Of a stretch of 64,000 nucleotides of DNA, positions 11,906-23,371 are shown in pieces. Numbering within the stretch: the first letter of the stretch is position 1; each line of letters begins with the position of its first letter. Origin of the DNA: Phaffia rhodozyma. Taxonomy: Eukaryota > Basidiomycota > Tremellomycetes > Cystofilobasidiales > Mrakiaceae. The translations under genes and the position numbers were made by a program. Where the stretch lies: the NCBI GenBank assembly GCA_014706385.1, contig JACGZH010000005.1, positions 620,001-684,000 of the forward strand. The letters run 5' to 3'. Under the pieces are notes generated by a model that saw only the letters and a program-made list of their open reading frames with translations, was not told where the DNA came from and did no database searches.

Positions 11906-13756
11906 TCAAAGAAGAGAGAGTTGGGTAGAAAGACGAACTCTGCAGTCACCACTCGTCTCGCCTTGAACCCGGTTTCTTAGCGACTTTCCGTACTTGGCCT
12001 CGTAGGCCCGCTTGACGTTCTCAAATCGCTGACGGTTCCAGTGTAGTCGGACGATTCGGTAAATCAGCTGTTAACAGCACAGCGCAGGAGAGATTAGCAA
12101 CGTTACAACCATCTCTCCAGGAGGTGAAAGAACAGACGCAACACTGACTCTTTCGTCTTTAGTGCCCATACCACGCATTGCTTCCTCCAACATCTCCGCG
12201 TCTCGAGCGACACCGTCTCCGTCCTGCTCAGCTCCTCTGGTAATAAACAATAGACCATCTTTCATATGCCCAGAGAACTCTCTAGAGACAGCAGCGGAAA
12301 GAGGCCGGGAGTTTCGTTGAAAGTATGCTTGAGACATAGCAGCCAGGTGGGCGTTCGAACGGTTCACAAGGATAGATAGAATGGCAATCTATCGAAAGGG
12401 GCGTATAACAAAGATATTGAGTGTTCAAGAAACAGACGAAGTTCTAATTACATAAGAATGGCTTACCTCATCGGTTCCCCACTTTCCTTCTCCGGCTCTG
12501 TAGAAAGTCTCAACATCCTGCTGGATACCTGCTTGATTGACGAAGCCAGTCTCGTCTCGATTGCCCTAATATAAGATTTCATGATGACATATCGATTAGT
12601 TATCGTGACAGAATGGCTTGTAAGTGTTCGTTGCTGATGGGTCATACCATTAGAGCCATGCTGTGATTTGTAGTTCGTGATTCAGAAAGGCGCTATATCA
12701 GCCAGATAGATCAGGATTGAACACGATGGATGATACGTACATGAACATTCTCTCGGTCTTCATACTTAATTCTCCCTTGACAACGGCGACAAGATCCTTG
12801 TTGTAGATTGCCTTGTACGCCGACTTGAGAAGATAGATCTCGTTGTTTGACCTTCCGAGTAGGATCTCACTCAGCAGCCTAAACAGTTTAGGGAGGGAAG
12901 GCATTGCGTTAGAAACGCGTCTTTAAATTGAACGATAGAAGCAAACCTGGATTAAACATCTCACGCACTCTTCATGGGTTCCTATTCCTGAGCATGCCCT
13001 GTCCAGAAGCCAGCAGTCAAACTCCAAAGGCCCCAGAGCGAGACCTCTCAAACCGTACAAGAACCAACTTCTCGTCTCCTTTTCTAATGTCTTGACGAGC
13101 GATCGGCCCACGCTCGCCTCGAAAGCTCTAGAGAGTGCACCCATCTCAAGGCCTCCGAGCGGAGCCATCGTGTCAACTAATGCAGACTCGTCCGTACCAA
13201 ACCCTTTGGTAGCCTTTCTGATTCGCTCGGCGTCAAACTGGGCATTGTAATTTCCAGGAGGAGGAGGGATACTGCCTAATGTTGTGCCTTCGACCGGAAG
13301 GATGGGTGTTCCAAGGTAAAAAAAGCTTGCGCTTCCGGCACTAGGTACGCCTCCATAAGCGGGCTGAGCGGTATAGTTTTGCATAGGAGGTCCAGGGGGA
13401 GGAGCATTATAGAGCGGTTGGCCCTGAGGGGGAGGAGCGCCATACGGTTGAGGCGGAGCCGAATTGAATCCCCCGTAGCTGTGTTGCGGAGGAGGGTTGT
13501 TGTACCCTCCACCAGATCCATATTGGTTGTACTGATTCTGCTGAGGAGTAGGGTAGTTCACTGGAGCACCGGGTGGGGGCGGTTGATTATAAGATGGTTT
13601 CTGATCGTAGGTGGATTGGTTGTTAAAGCCAGATTGTCCATACGCGTTAGGAGGTTGTCCGTACGCGTTGGGAGGTTGCCCATAAGGCTGAGGAGGAGCA
13701 CCTTGATAGGGGGGATACTGTGATTGCTGCTGGTTATTATTGTAGTTGTATGACAT
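11906..13756 (-). CDS. Annexin with Pro/Gln/Tyr-rich N-terminus
   Basis: Calcium-dependent phospholipid-binding protein. Six exons splice to 1440 nt (479 residues): 13756-12969, 12878-12741, 12660-12648, 12565-12467, 12388-12149 and 12067-11906. The first ~160 residues are low-complexity repeats (PYGQPPNAYGQPPNAYGQ), like the N-termini of annexins A7/A11. Four repeats follow, marked by GFGTDESAL, SGIGTHEELLSEIL, GKWGTDEIAILSIL and GMGTKDERLIYRIV. The C-terminal repeat continues FENVKRAYEAKYGKSL. Repeat 1 is diverged (MAPLGGLEMG). Exon 3 is a 13-nt microexon, required for frame. An in-frame ATG at 13783 would add nine residues; 13756 was chosen because MSYNYNNNQQQ starts the repetitive tail cleanly. 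Confidence 0.9.
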
Positions 13757-14203
13757 GATAGATCCACGAGAATAGATGGACAAGAGTGAGTCGGGTGGAA
13801 TGATGGTTTGCTCAAACGACTAAGATGGTGAACGACGGCTTTTCTTTAACTCACGGGCACCGCCTGCCAAGGCCGTGTACAGCCTTGGCCGCCGTCGGAT
13901 ACCCGGTATGACGCGTTCGGCATATGGCACATGGCACATCTCAACACAGCAACCATCAAGATATCATCTGAACGTCGAAGTTTTAATTCTAAAACATTCA
14001 CAGCCGAGATCTATTCATTTCGATGTTGCTATTTATTCATCAAAGCATCGAACCTTGGCCAGAACAATAACTAGATTGTATGAAGACACTGCAAGGACAT
14101 CATTAACCGTACACCTTCCTCAGCTCGCTCGCCGGTGGCTCAAAGAATGGACAGCGAGATTTAAAAGCTATTTAGAGAAGAATCCAAGGGTCCATTTTCC
14201 CAG
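13757..14203 (-). promoter_or_regulatory. Annexin promoter with an 8-bp inverted repeat and ACGCGT
   Basis: A perfect inverted repeat, GCCAAGGC at 13866-13873 and GCCTTGGC at 13882-13889, is separated by 8 bp. An ACGCGT lies at 13911-13916. The rest holds the MIX23 3' side. The 121-codon + frame at 13875-14240 has no family features and is not called. Confidence 0.4.
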
Positions 14204-15243
14204 TCATAATCTGAAGTCTGTAAGAAGCAAGTTTAGATAGAAGTAAACACTTACCATTCAGAGATCGTTCTCGGACGATAGCCTCAACAGACCTCTCGGT
14301 CGCATATCGTCGTTGCTGCCGCCATGACAATTATTGTTTTTTAAGATATCCGAACAGAATGAAGAACAACAGCATTAGAAATAGACAATATGTTCCCTAC
14401 ACAAAGGGCGCAAGAATGAACTAACCAGAACTTCCCCATCCGACCTTCCAACATCCCTGGTTCCAGGACTTCGCCCAACACCCGCTTCGGCCCATCTCCA
14501 GCTACTTGCATCTGCTGGATGTCCTTCTGAGATAAAGACTGGAGAGCTACCTGAAGGAGGAGAGATAGGAATTGTCGTTGTAGCAGAGGCCGGAGATGAA
14601 GCCAACTTGTCGACTACTGAAGTACAGTAGTCTAAGATAGTGGCTCGGTTGGACCAGGTGGCTATAAGGAAATTAAATGAGTTTGGTCAGTACCGCATGG
14701 TCCTTATATACAAAGGTTCAAGCGATCGAACGATCGATCAGCGTATAGCGAATCGACTTGTCGTACACCGGCACACTTACAGACCATGTCTGCAAAAGCA
14801 GCAGCGCATCCAGCATCGCTAGATAAACCCGAAGATGAGGAGGAGGATCTTGACTCATCCCTGGATCGGGCTGATGATCGGTTTAGTCTGACTGGTAAAC
14901 ATAAAGGTGCAACATGAAGCGAAGTCAGTAGGTGTTATACATCACCCTTGCCTGATTTAAACGCGCACGAGACCTACTGATGATCGAATCGTCTGCTTTC
15001 CTCCACTCCTTTATAACCTCTGAGAAAACCCCCAGTCGAAAATAAAGACCAAAATGCAATCATCTGTTCGATTTCTAATTCACTATACTATCAGACTAGA
15101 TTGTAGATGGACTCACGTTTGAAGAGAGAGATATCTAAGCATGTGGAAGGGGTCACCGGAAGGTTTGATGGTGGGGGAGGATAGTAAATTGCCTGGGATC
15201 CGATCGCCGGAGTGGTTGAGGAAAGAGAAGGCTTGGAAGTCAT
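14204..15243 (-). CDS. MIX23: MIX23 / caffeine-induced death protein 2 (Cid2) family, CCDC58 homologue
   Basis: Small mitochondrial protein family linked to the import machinery in yeast. Five exons splice to 549 nt (182 residues): 15243-15117, 14891-14781, 14661-14426, 14315-14255 and 14217-14204. Conserved parts are TCLDISLF, the segment GCAAAFADMVSTWSNRAT followed by ILDYC, and the C-terminal ERSVEAIVRERSLNDFRL. The two cysteines of the central helix are 20 residues apart, the same spacing I recall for human CCDC58. About 60 residues of Ser/Pro/Gly-rich insert separate the helix from the C-terminal block. The protein stops at DFRL, so a cysteine often found just after this block is absent. 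Head-to-head with VPS24, sharing about 340 bp of promoter. Confidence 0.82.
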
Positions 15244-15586
15244 CTTTCTGATGCAGGCAGTTTTTTGTCTGTCTACCAGTATACACAGACGATGTTAGCG
15301 AGGTGTCGATGGTGGGTGGATGAGTGGGTGTCTAGGTATTGTTCGATGAGTGTGAACGTTGAGTTCGTGAAGCGCCGGGCGGATGCGTGCGCGTCGACCG
15401 TCGAACCGGCGAGGGAACCGGTCTGGTTCCGTCCGGTTCAATTCACGTGAGCGCAGTTGACCGAGCTTTCGAGCAACCCCCATCAGCCTTCCACTGAGAT
15501 TCAGCTATCACTTTCCATCCCTTCCATCCACTCGTACCTCTGGTCGATACTGTGCATCTACGTTAATCACTGTTGGCAAGCCTTCC
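15244..15586. promoter_or_regulatory. Bidirectional promoter MIX23 / VPS24
   Basis: Shared 5' region of the divergent pair. It contains CACGTG at 15444-15449 and a CT-rich stretch before VPS24. No other gene is seen. Confidence 0.4.
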
Positions 15587-16879
15587 ATGACAAATGTGAG
15601 CTTCATCTGAGCTCTTTCTTCTTTTTCTCTTGAGAGAAAGAGAGACAACCGTATCAGGATGTGGTCTGAATTTGGCTGATCGTGTTTCTACTGTTCCTAT
15701 ATCCCGTGTTTCAATATACAGGAAATCGGTTCGCGACTTCCTATACGGTAAACCCCCTGCTGAGCAACTCCAAGAGTGGCAGCGAAAGGTTGCGAGAGAG
15801 CAAAGACAGCTTGATAAAGAGATTAGAGAGGTGGGTTTTTCATCGTTACACCTTCCATGCATGGGTAGATGTTTAGAGCTGATCTTATCATGTCGTCTTT
15901 CTTCTAACCCTGATGGGCTCACGGTTCAATCGGATGATATGGCTGCGAATTCAACATTGGATTCGGGATCTCTAGCTAACAGTTGGCCAGCAGAAAGTGC
16001 GGGCCGATGTCAAACGATTGGCTACCAAGGGAGACCTAAAGAATGCTCGGGTTCTCGCCAGGGAAGTCGTCCGTAGCAATAAGCAGGTCGATAGACTACA
16101 TACATCCAAGGCGAGGCTAAAAAGTGTTGGGATGCAGTTGACTCATCAATCTGGTCCGTATATATGCATTAAGATCTGGAAGGAAACATATACTAACTAT
16201 CCCGAGTAAAGCTGATGATTGAAATTGGATTATCCTCGATCTGGCCATATGTGTGTGCATGCAGCGATGCTGAAAGTCACTGGCTCGCTCCAGAAGTCGA
16301 CAGAGATTATGAAGCTCACGAATCAGTTGGTGAAACTGCCGGAGCTCAGTGCAGCAATGCGCCAGATGAGTATGGAGATGACCAAGGTTCGTTTTTCTGT
16401 TTCGTTCCGCCACTACTCTGTTCTTGCTTGAAATCATCACGAACATCTGATTGACCTTATGTCTTTGCATTTCTTTGTGAATGGTTGGATACATAATACA
16501 TGTGACCAGGCGGGTATCATGGAAGAAATGATGGACGATACGCTGGAGTCTTTGGATGAGGACCAAGAAGAGCTGGATGAAGAGGCAGATGCTGAAGTCG
16601 ACAAGGTGTTGTACGATCTGACCGGATTGGATACGCTTGCTGGGAAGCAGGTCGGCACAGGTCTACCGGTATGCCTTTTTCATTCGGAGATGAGAGTCCC
16701 AATATGGGTTTTCAAGCGATGAGATTGACTGATTGCTTCTTGCTGTCTCATAATTGCATATTCAATTGCACCTCTGCGTCAAACAGACCAACAAGGTGGC
16801 AGCCGAGAAAGAAGACGACGAAGCAGAGGCTGAGATGCAGCGAATGCAGAGGGAGCTTCAAGATCTTCTTTCCAATTAG
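15587..16879 (+). CDS. VPS24: ESCRT-III subunit VPS24/CHMP3
   Basis: ESCRT-III filament subunit in multivesicular-body formation. Clear exons are 15722-15830, 15994-16153, 16265-16386, 16510-16668 and 16787-16879. They encode [20 protein letters not shown], then [20 protein letters not shown], then [20 protein letters not shown], then [20 protein letters not shown]. The acidic C-terminal helix ends [11 protein letters not shown]. Order and length (about 215 residues plus start) match CHMP3, including the basic N-terminal core and acidic autoinhibitory tail. The start is unresolved. ATGACAAAT at 15587, followed by a GTGAGC donor, is the only upstream ATG but leaves the frame 2 nt short. A further tiny exon or another start is needed. 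Confidence 0.88.
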
Positions 16880-17282
16880 ACGGCGTGTTTTGTTCCCTTC
16901 TCCATTCCCTTGTGTCGTTTCTTCTCCTTTCTCTCTCACTGGATGCGTTAAGCGGTCCTTGATAGGCCAAGCTTAGCCCTGCTTTACGATTACTTTCTTC
17001 TGTTCAAATGACGCTTATTCGTGTCGTAGCTTGTTCTCATCTGCTCTCAGTTCTTTTTTTTTTCTTTTTCTCGCTTTGCATACATCAGCTCGGTCCATAA
17101 ATGGATCTATCGATACCAATTCACCCTTTTGTTTATAGAACAAAATGGTCGAAGACTGATATAAGGAGGCAAGAGAGGAAATGGCAACAACTAAAGAGAA
17201 CTAGAACTAAAACAAGATAGAAGGGTGATACAATTCAAGTACAGATCGGGTTGTCCGACGTTTACACTTTGCCTTGATCCTT
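16880..17282. other. Convergent intergenic region (VPS24 and NDUFA13 3' ends)
   Basis: 3' UTRs of two converging genes, with T-rich and A-rich tracts. I see no gene or RNA. Confidence 0.5.
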
Positions 17283-18171
17283 TTAGATCAAAACCTTGGG
17301 AGGAACGTATCGGGTGGTGTGGTACGGCGACTTACCCACCTATCGAAGTAGACAGAACAGGCCAAAACCAGACAAACAAGAAAATGGATCAGAACAATAG
17401 GGATAGAAGGTGGTTATGAAGGAAAAGAAATGAGACTGACCTCCCATCCTTTGACGTCCTTCATGATAATTCTCTCTCTCGCCAGAGAGGCTTGCTGTCG
17501 TCGATACATGTCTCGATCCATCTCGGCTAAAAGGAAGGGAAGCAAGTTGATTCTAGACTGCATGTTTTCTCGATGCAGCTCTCTGTCGGACGTCATTCGT
17601 AGTAATACACAGGCAATATGGAATTCACGTTCGGATCGAGGTGGTCAAGATAGAATGAGGCGATGAAGAGGAGATACAAAGACACGATCAACATGCTATT
17701 TCTATCTTCAATACCGATCGATAGGCAGCGATAGACACATGAAGAGGAAACAAGGAAAGAAAGGCCAAGAGAGAACACTGACTTGCGCTCCCTCAATCCA
17801 CCGATGAGTCGGTACCATCCAACACCCATGAGCAGGCCGAGGCCTCCGAAGATGGCGATTCCACTGGGGCCCTTGTAAGGTAGAGATCGTTTGTATTTGA
17901 TGGACCCGAACCCTTCAGGCGGGGGCATATCCCTAAGCATGTCGGAAGAACGTAATCAGGCGATACATATCAGCTACGGCCAGCCTAGGGTTGGGTCATA
18001 ACTGACGGCCGAGGCATGAAAGGAAAAGGCAAGAAAACAAAGACGTACTGTCGGTACTTGATGGGGGTAGCGGAAGAGCCCGACACTATTTGGGTAAGGA
18101 TGAACAGGTGTTGAAACCGGAGCAAGTGGGTGATCTGAGCATGTTGCTCCTATGTTACACGATGAATGCAT
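17283..18171 (-). CDS. NDUFA13: NDUFA13 / GRIM-19, accessory subunit of mitochondrial complex I
   Basis: Accessory subunit of NADH:ubiquinone oxidoreductase in the inner membrane. Coding exons on the minus strand give IKYRQ joined to DMPPPEGFGSIKYKRSLPYK, then a hydrophobic segment GIAIFGGLGLLMGVGWYRLI. A charged helix follows (ELHRENMQSRINLLPFLLAE and RERIIMKDVKGWE). The last exon gives GKSPYHTTRYVPPKVLI and a stop at 17283-17285. These match the family in order. The fungal protein ends earlier than the human one, soon after the YVPP motif. The first exon is uncertain: ATGCATTCATCGT at 18171-18159 joined after a TAG acceptor would give an in-frame start. The gene also implies that the organism keeps respiratory complex I. 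Confidence 0.88.
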
Positions 18172-18561
18172 GTGTACGTACTGTTTAGTGAGCTTTCTCG
18201 GTTTAATGGAGAGAAAGAAACAGCAACAGATAGATGGATGGGATGGGATGGATTGAGAAGGTATCAGAGATGGAGTCCCTCCTTTTCCTCCGGAGCGGAT
18301 TGGATGGATTTCAAATAATGAAAAACTATTGTTCTTAACTAGAAAACAGAGTGAAATATATTAGAGAAATTTCTAGTTGGCCAAGCGCCTTTGGTTACAT
18401 TTTCGCGTAGCCAACATCACGCGCCGTAACCAAGATCTCCCACCGTCGGGTTTTACGCCTTCCATGTTCCATCTCGTTGTTTCGCTCTGCTCTCACCTCA
18501 CCTATCCTCGCTTTTTCTTTCTCTTTCTCTTCTCTCTCTTTCGAATTCTGTCTACAAAAGC
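18172..18561. promoter_or_regulatory. Bidirectional promoter NDUFA13 / SEC27
   Basis: Contains GGTTAC at 18393-18398 and GTAACC at 18426-18431, then a strongly CT-rich leader before the SEC27 start. The motif also occurs in other promoters of this window. Confidence 0.45.
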
Positions 18562-21500
18562 ATGGTAAGCTTCAAGTCTGGGTCTCTGGTATGGCAAAGT
18601 TTGTCAACTAACGCTATCTCGTTCTTTTGGTGTTGATTAGCCCATGTTGTTAGATGTTAACGTAAGTCTGTGCTTCGTCTAAAGTCATATAATCACAAAC
18701 CTTGTTCCACCTTGGTTGTTTGTCCTTCGTCTTGGGCTCATATCTAATCTTCTGCTCTTATACCTGTCTGTCTGGGTGTATTAAATCCGAACTTTTCATC
18801 TTTCGCATGCTGTATATAGCGGATTCATTATGCCCGTTCGGACCGAGTGAAATCAGTAGACTTTCATCCGACGGAGCCTCATGTCATCGCGTGAGTTTCT
18901 CTTGGACCTTTCCTCTTTCGTTCAAGCCCAGAAAATCCATTAGCATGTCTCGGCGTACCCGTTGAGAAGAAGTGACTAGCTGTCTTCTCAATGGCGGTCC
19001 AAACTGTTGTGAACTATCCGAAACATCTGGCTTCCAGTGCCATCCGCGTATGAGTTGTTGACATTACATTTCTCTCGGGTCACTTTGTCTTTGGCCTACA
19101 GTGGACTCTACAACGGATCGGTCAACATCTGGAACTACGTGACCGGTGCATTAGTTAAAACATTCGAGGTTACCGACGTCCCTGTTCGATGTGTCAGGTA
19201 CATTGCCAGGAAGAACTGGTTCGTTGCCGGTACGTTTCATATCTACATCATGTTTTCCATCTACAGAGATGGTGAAGCCTCTGTCTGTCGGGCTGGTCAA
19301 GCCGCAGGCTAAGTCTCGTCTAGAGTAGCATTACAAGTCAACTGACCGAACGAAATGCATATGTTCAAATTCGTTGATGAAATATAGGATCGGACGATTT
19401 CCAACTTCGAATCTTCAACTACAACACGTATGAGAAGATCGCGGCATTCGAGGCCCATCCGGACTACATCCGATGCCTTGTCGTTCACCCAACGCTCAGC
19501 TTAGTTCTAACTGGAAGTGATGATATGACTATCAAGTGTTGGGACTGGGAGAAGGGATGGAAATGTGTCCAAGTCAGTGTTGCTTCATGCTGCCATCCGG
19601 GTCATGACACAGTGAGAGCTGAATCTTCTCGATACTCATGTCCTTTCTTTTCTTCTTGCCTTCCATCTTCATAGGTTTTTGAAGGCCACACCCACTACAT
19701 CATGGCTCTTGCCGTCAACCCTAAGGATTCTAATACTTTCGCCTCTGCTTGTTTGGATCACACCGTCAAGGTTTGGTCTCTCGGTAACCCGACAGCGAAT
19801 TTCTCGCTTGAGGCGCACGAGAAGGGAGTGAATTACGTTGAGTACTACCATGGAGGAGACAAGCCCTATCTGATTACTTGTGGTGACGATCGGTTGGTAC
19901 CCTTCCCTTTTGTTTCGTCACTCAAGATAATCTGAACACTGATTCCCTCGTCCTGGTTTTTCTCAATCAATCAGACTCATCAAAATCTGGGACTACCACT
20001 CAAAATCTTGCATTCAAACACTCGAGTCGCATTCTGCCAACGTTTCATTTGCCATCTTCCACCCTTCGCTCCCGATAATTATCTCTGGATCCGAGGATGG
20101 AACGATCAAGCTTTGGAATTCATCTACGTACCGTCTGGAAAACACGCTGAGCTATGGACTCGAGAGGGCGTGGTGTACCGCTTACAAGAAGGTCGGGAAC
20201 GAGGTCGCATTCGGATACGACGAGGGAGCTGTCGTTATCAAGGTATGACTATCTCGCGCATTTCTCTTTTGTCTATAGAGCTAAATGGTAGACTAAACGT
20301 ATCCCTTTGATGTTCCAATGTATGTTCATTGAATAGCTTGGACGCGAGGAGCCTTCCATCTCGATGGATACCTCAGGAAAGATTGTCTACGCTCGCAACA
20401 CTGAAGTCTTAACGGCATCCTTACAAACGATTGAAAACCCTGAGGATGGACAGAAGTTGCCGCTATCGATGAAAGAGCTCGGAAACACTGAAGTTTATCC
20501 GACAAGTCTGCAGCACAGTCCCAACGGCCGGTATGTGTTGATCTTCTGTCTGGCCTGAATGAGTTTCCGTCGCCCAGTTACTCAAGACTTCGCATTGTGT
20601 ACTGAGAATAGGTTCGTAACTGTGTGCGGAGATGGAGAGTATATTGTCTACACCTCGCTCGCCTGGCGAAACAAGGCGTTTGGTACGGGAACCTCGTTTG
20701 CTTGGGCTCTTGACTCAAACACATACGCCGTACTCGAGGGAAAGTCCCGGGTCCGAGTATACAAAAATTTCAAGGAGCGCACCGGGTTGGTCAAGTCCGG
20801 AAGCGGCTGGGCAGTCGAGGGACTTCACGGTGGAGTTCTTCTGGGAGCTAGAGGAAACGGATTTGTGATTTTCTGGGATTGGGAGACTGGAGCGATCGTC
20901 CGTCGGATCGAAGTTGATGCTACCAGCGTAAGTACTTGTAGTTCTACTCTAGTGATGCGCACTTTTACTGAAACTCGCGCCTCTTCTACCTCTAATCAAC
21001 AGATCTCTTGGTCGTCGAACGGTTCGTTGGTCGCCATCACTGGAGAGGACTCGTTCTACCTCCTTAAGTTCGACCGGGACGCCTACAACTCGGCTTTGGA
21101 GTCTGAACAGCCGATTTCGGATGAGGGTGTCGAGGAAGCGTTTGAGCTTGTGGCCGAAGTTTCTGAAAAGTACGTTCTCGCGGATATGTTCGTGCGGCCA
21201 GAAAAGTAGAAGATAATTGAGAGACAAGGCTGATCCTGGATCTCGCCTTTTTAATTGTTTCGAAAACAGTGTTTCTACTTCCAAATGGGTTGGAGACTGT
21301 TTCATCTACACCACTTCCAACAATAAGCTCAGCTACTTGGTGGGCGACCAATCTCATGCTATCAACCATTTCGATACGTACGTTTCTCGTTCCGCTTTTC
21401 TCTCTCCCGTTCCTCTTCGTAGAGATAAAACTAAATAGTTATCATCTCGACGTGGTGTTGTAGTCCTATGTACTTGCTCGGATATTTGCCCTCTCAGAAC

Positions 21501-22609
21501 CGTGTCTACCTTGCGGACAAGGATGTCAATGTCTTTAGTTACAATCTTTCTGTCACGGTCATTGACTACCAGTCGGCTATCCTCCGAGGAGATATGGAGA
21601 CCGCAGCCAGCATCTTGCCTTCTGTCCCTGCTGACCAGCTTAACCGGGTGGCACGATTCCTGGAGACTCAAGGTGGGTGTTGATTACCTCTGCTCCAATA
21701 AAGAACTTATTGTTTTCTCTGATTGACTGACAGGCATTTTCTGGGTCTTGTGATCACTACCGTTTCATTCGCCTTTTGGTAGAACTCCGAGAACTCGCTA
21801 TGGAGGTGTCTAACGATCCGGATCACAAGTTCGAGCTCGCCATTCAGCTGGACGACCTTGACGCCGCACTTGAACTCACACGAGCGAGCCCCGAGCAAGG
21901 TTCCCAGTCGAAATGGAAAACTGTCGGTGACAAAGCGTTGGCTGCTTGGCGAATCGATCTGGCAGAGGAGTGCTTCAAGAACGCGTTAGATTTGCCGGCG
22001 CTCCTCTTGATTTACACCTCGTTGGGTGACCGAGCTGGGATCGAATGGTTGGCTAAAGCCGCTCTTGACAAGGGCCTTCACAACATCGCCTTTACCGCTT
22101 TCCTCCAACTAGGAGACGTCAAGCCGTGTATCGATTTGCTGGTGAAGACCGATCGAGTTCCGGAAGCTGCCTTCCTTGCCAGGACGTACGCACCTAGTCA
22201 GGCATCCGAGGTGGTCAGCAAGTGGAAGGCTCATTTGGCGAGTACTGGTAAGGGCAAGGTCGCAAAGACGATTGCAGATCCTGCCGAGTCTGCCGATCTG
22301 TTTGAAGAGGATTGGTCAGAGGCCTTACGGTTAGAATCAAATGCCGCTGAAGGTACCATCAGTCACGGAAATGGAATTGACGGACACAGCCACGGTCATG
22401 ACGACGAAGACGAAGATGGTGACGAAGAGATGGTGGATGCACCAGAGCTAGGAGAGGATAGTGTTCAGGTAGAGAACGGGGATGTCGATGAAAATTCGGG
22501 TAACCCGATAGACCAGGTCGAGAAGTTGGTCGATGGAGTGAAGGAGTTGATCGTCGGTGGTTCGGATGAGGAGACGGAGGAGGAGCAGGAGGTGCAAAAG
22601 ACTGAATAA
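18562..22609 (+). CDS. SEC27: Coatomer subunit beta' (COPI coat, SEC27/COPB2)
   Basis: COPI vesicle coat subunit acting in Golgi-to-ER retrieval, binding dilysine cargo through its WD40 propellers. About 13 exons give roughly 900 residues. The start codon forms its own exon (18562-18564, then GTAAGC). Exon 2 (18642-18662) gives PMLLDVN. WD repeats follow: [66 protein letters not shown] and [15 protein letters not shown]. The second propeller has [20 protein letters not shown]. The alpha-solenoid includes [19 protein letters not shown] and [20 protein letters not shown]. The C-terminus is acidic and carries [15 protein letters not shown]. The intron after LETQ has two AG acceptors; only the one before 21781 continues the family alignment ([20 protein letters not shown]). 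Confidence 0.95.
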
Positions 22610-23371
22610 AACCCAGTGAGTGTCCATCTTTTCCTTTAGGTCGCTTCCTCTTCGATTTCTTCCAGCATGAGTGTTGACCAAGATTTCGGGTATTCCCTCT
22701 CCCCCTTGGTTCTTCTAAACTCTGACCTAGACCAGTAGAACTCTCTTTTCCTCTTCTTTCTCTTTCCCTTTTCCTTTACATATGGATCCATCCCTCTTTT
22801 CATCGTTTCCTACTTCTTCTTTCCTACATTGGCTTTTTTTTTACAACTCTTGTCTTCCGGTTCACATCCCTATCTTTCTTATGATCTATATCTCGATTTT
22901 GAGAAGAAGGCTTGGTTTGTGCCAAGCTGAAATGAAAGAAAGAAGAGAAAGATTCATCGTATACGCAGAAAGAAATGGTTGTTCATTTTTCAATTGGACA
23001 TTAAAAGAGTGAGATGGATCGGAATGAAATCATATAGCGGTGAGAATGCCATGGAGAAGGAGAAGAAGGAACGAGAAATGAAAAGATAGATGAGCGAGAG
23101 AAGATCAGAGGGAAGAACGAAATACTGTTCAAGCAGAAATTGAAAACAAGATCGAAAACGAACGTGAAGAGGAAGAGCAAATAAAAACAGAAGATGGATA
23201 GATAAATAATGACCGTGGGACTCTAACAAAGAGCTCAGACTGATAACGAGAGACACAGAAAAACGACAGAGGTGGAGAAAAAGTGATGACAATATGAATA
23301 GAGGGGGCATAAGTTTTACGAGAAAGAAAGAAAGAAGAAGAAGAAAATGTGCTTAAGATCCAACGCCCGGT
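22610..23371. other. Convergent intergenic region (SEC27 and CSC1-type 3' ends)
   Basis: CT-rich on the SEC27 side and GA-rich on the other, as expected of two converging 3' regions. The small frames in it are compositional. I see no gene. Confidence 0.5.

Noticed and set aside
13875..14240. 121-codon plus frame upstream of annexin
   Set aside because: No family features, overlaps the annexin promoter inverted repeat and the MIX23 3' end.
14785..14910. Plus-strand frame MSAKAAAHPASLDKPEDEEE, resembling the start of an acidic protein such as PEX19
   Set aside because: It is antisense to exon 2 of the MIX23 gene, whose splicing closes in frame with family motifs. The plus frame ends within 45 codons and has no continuation.
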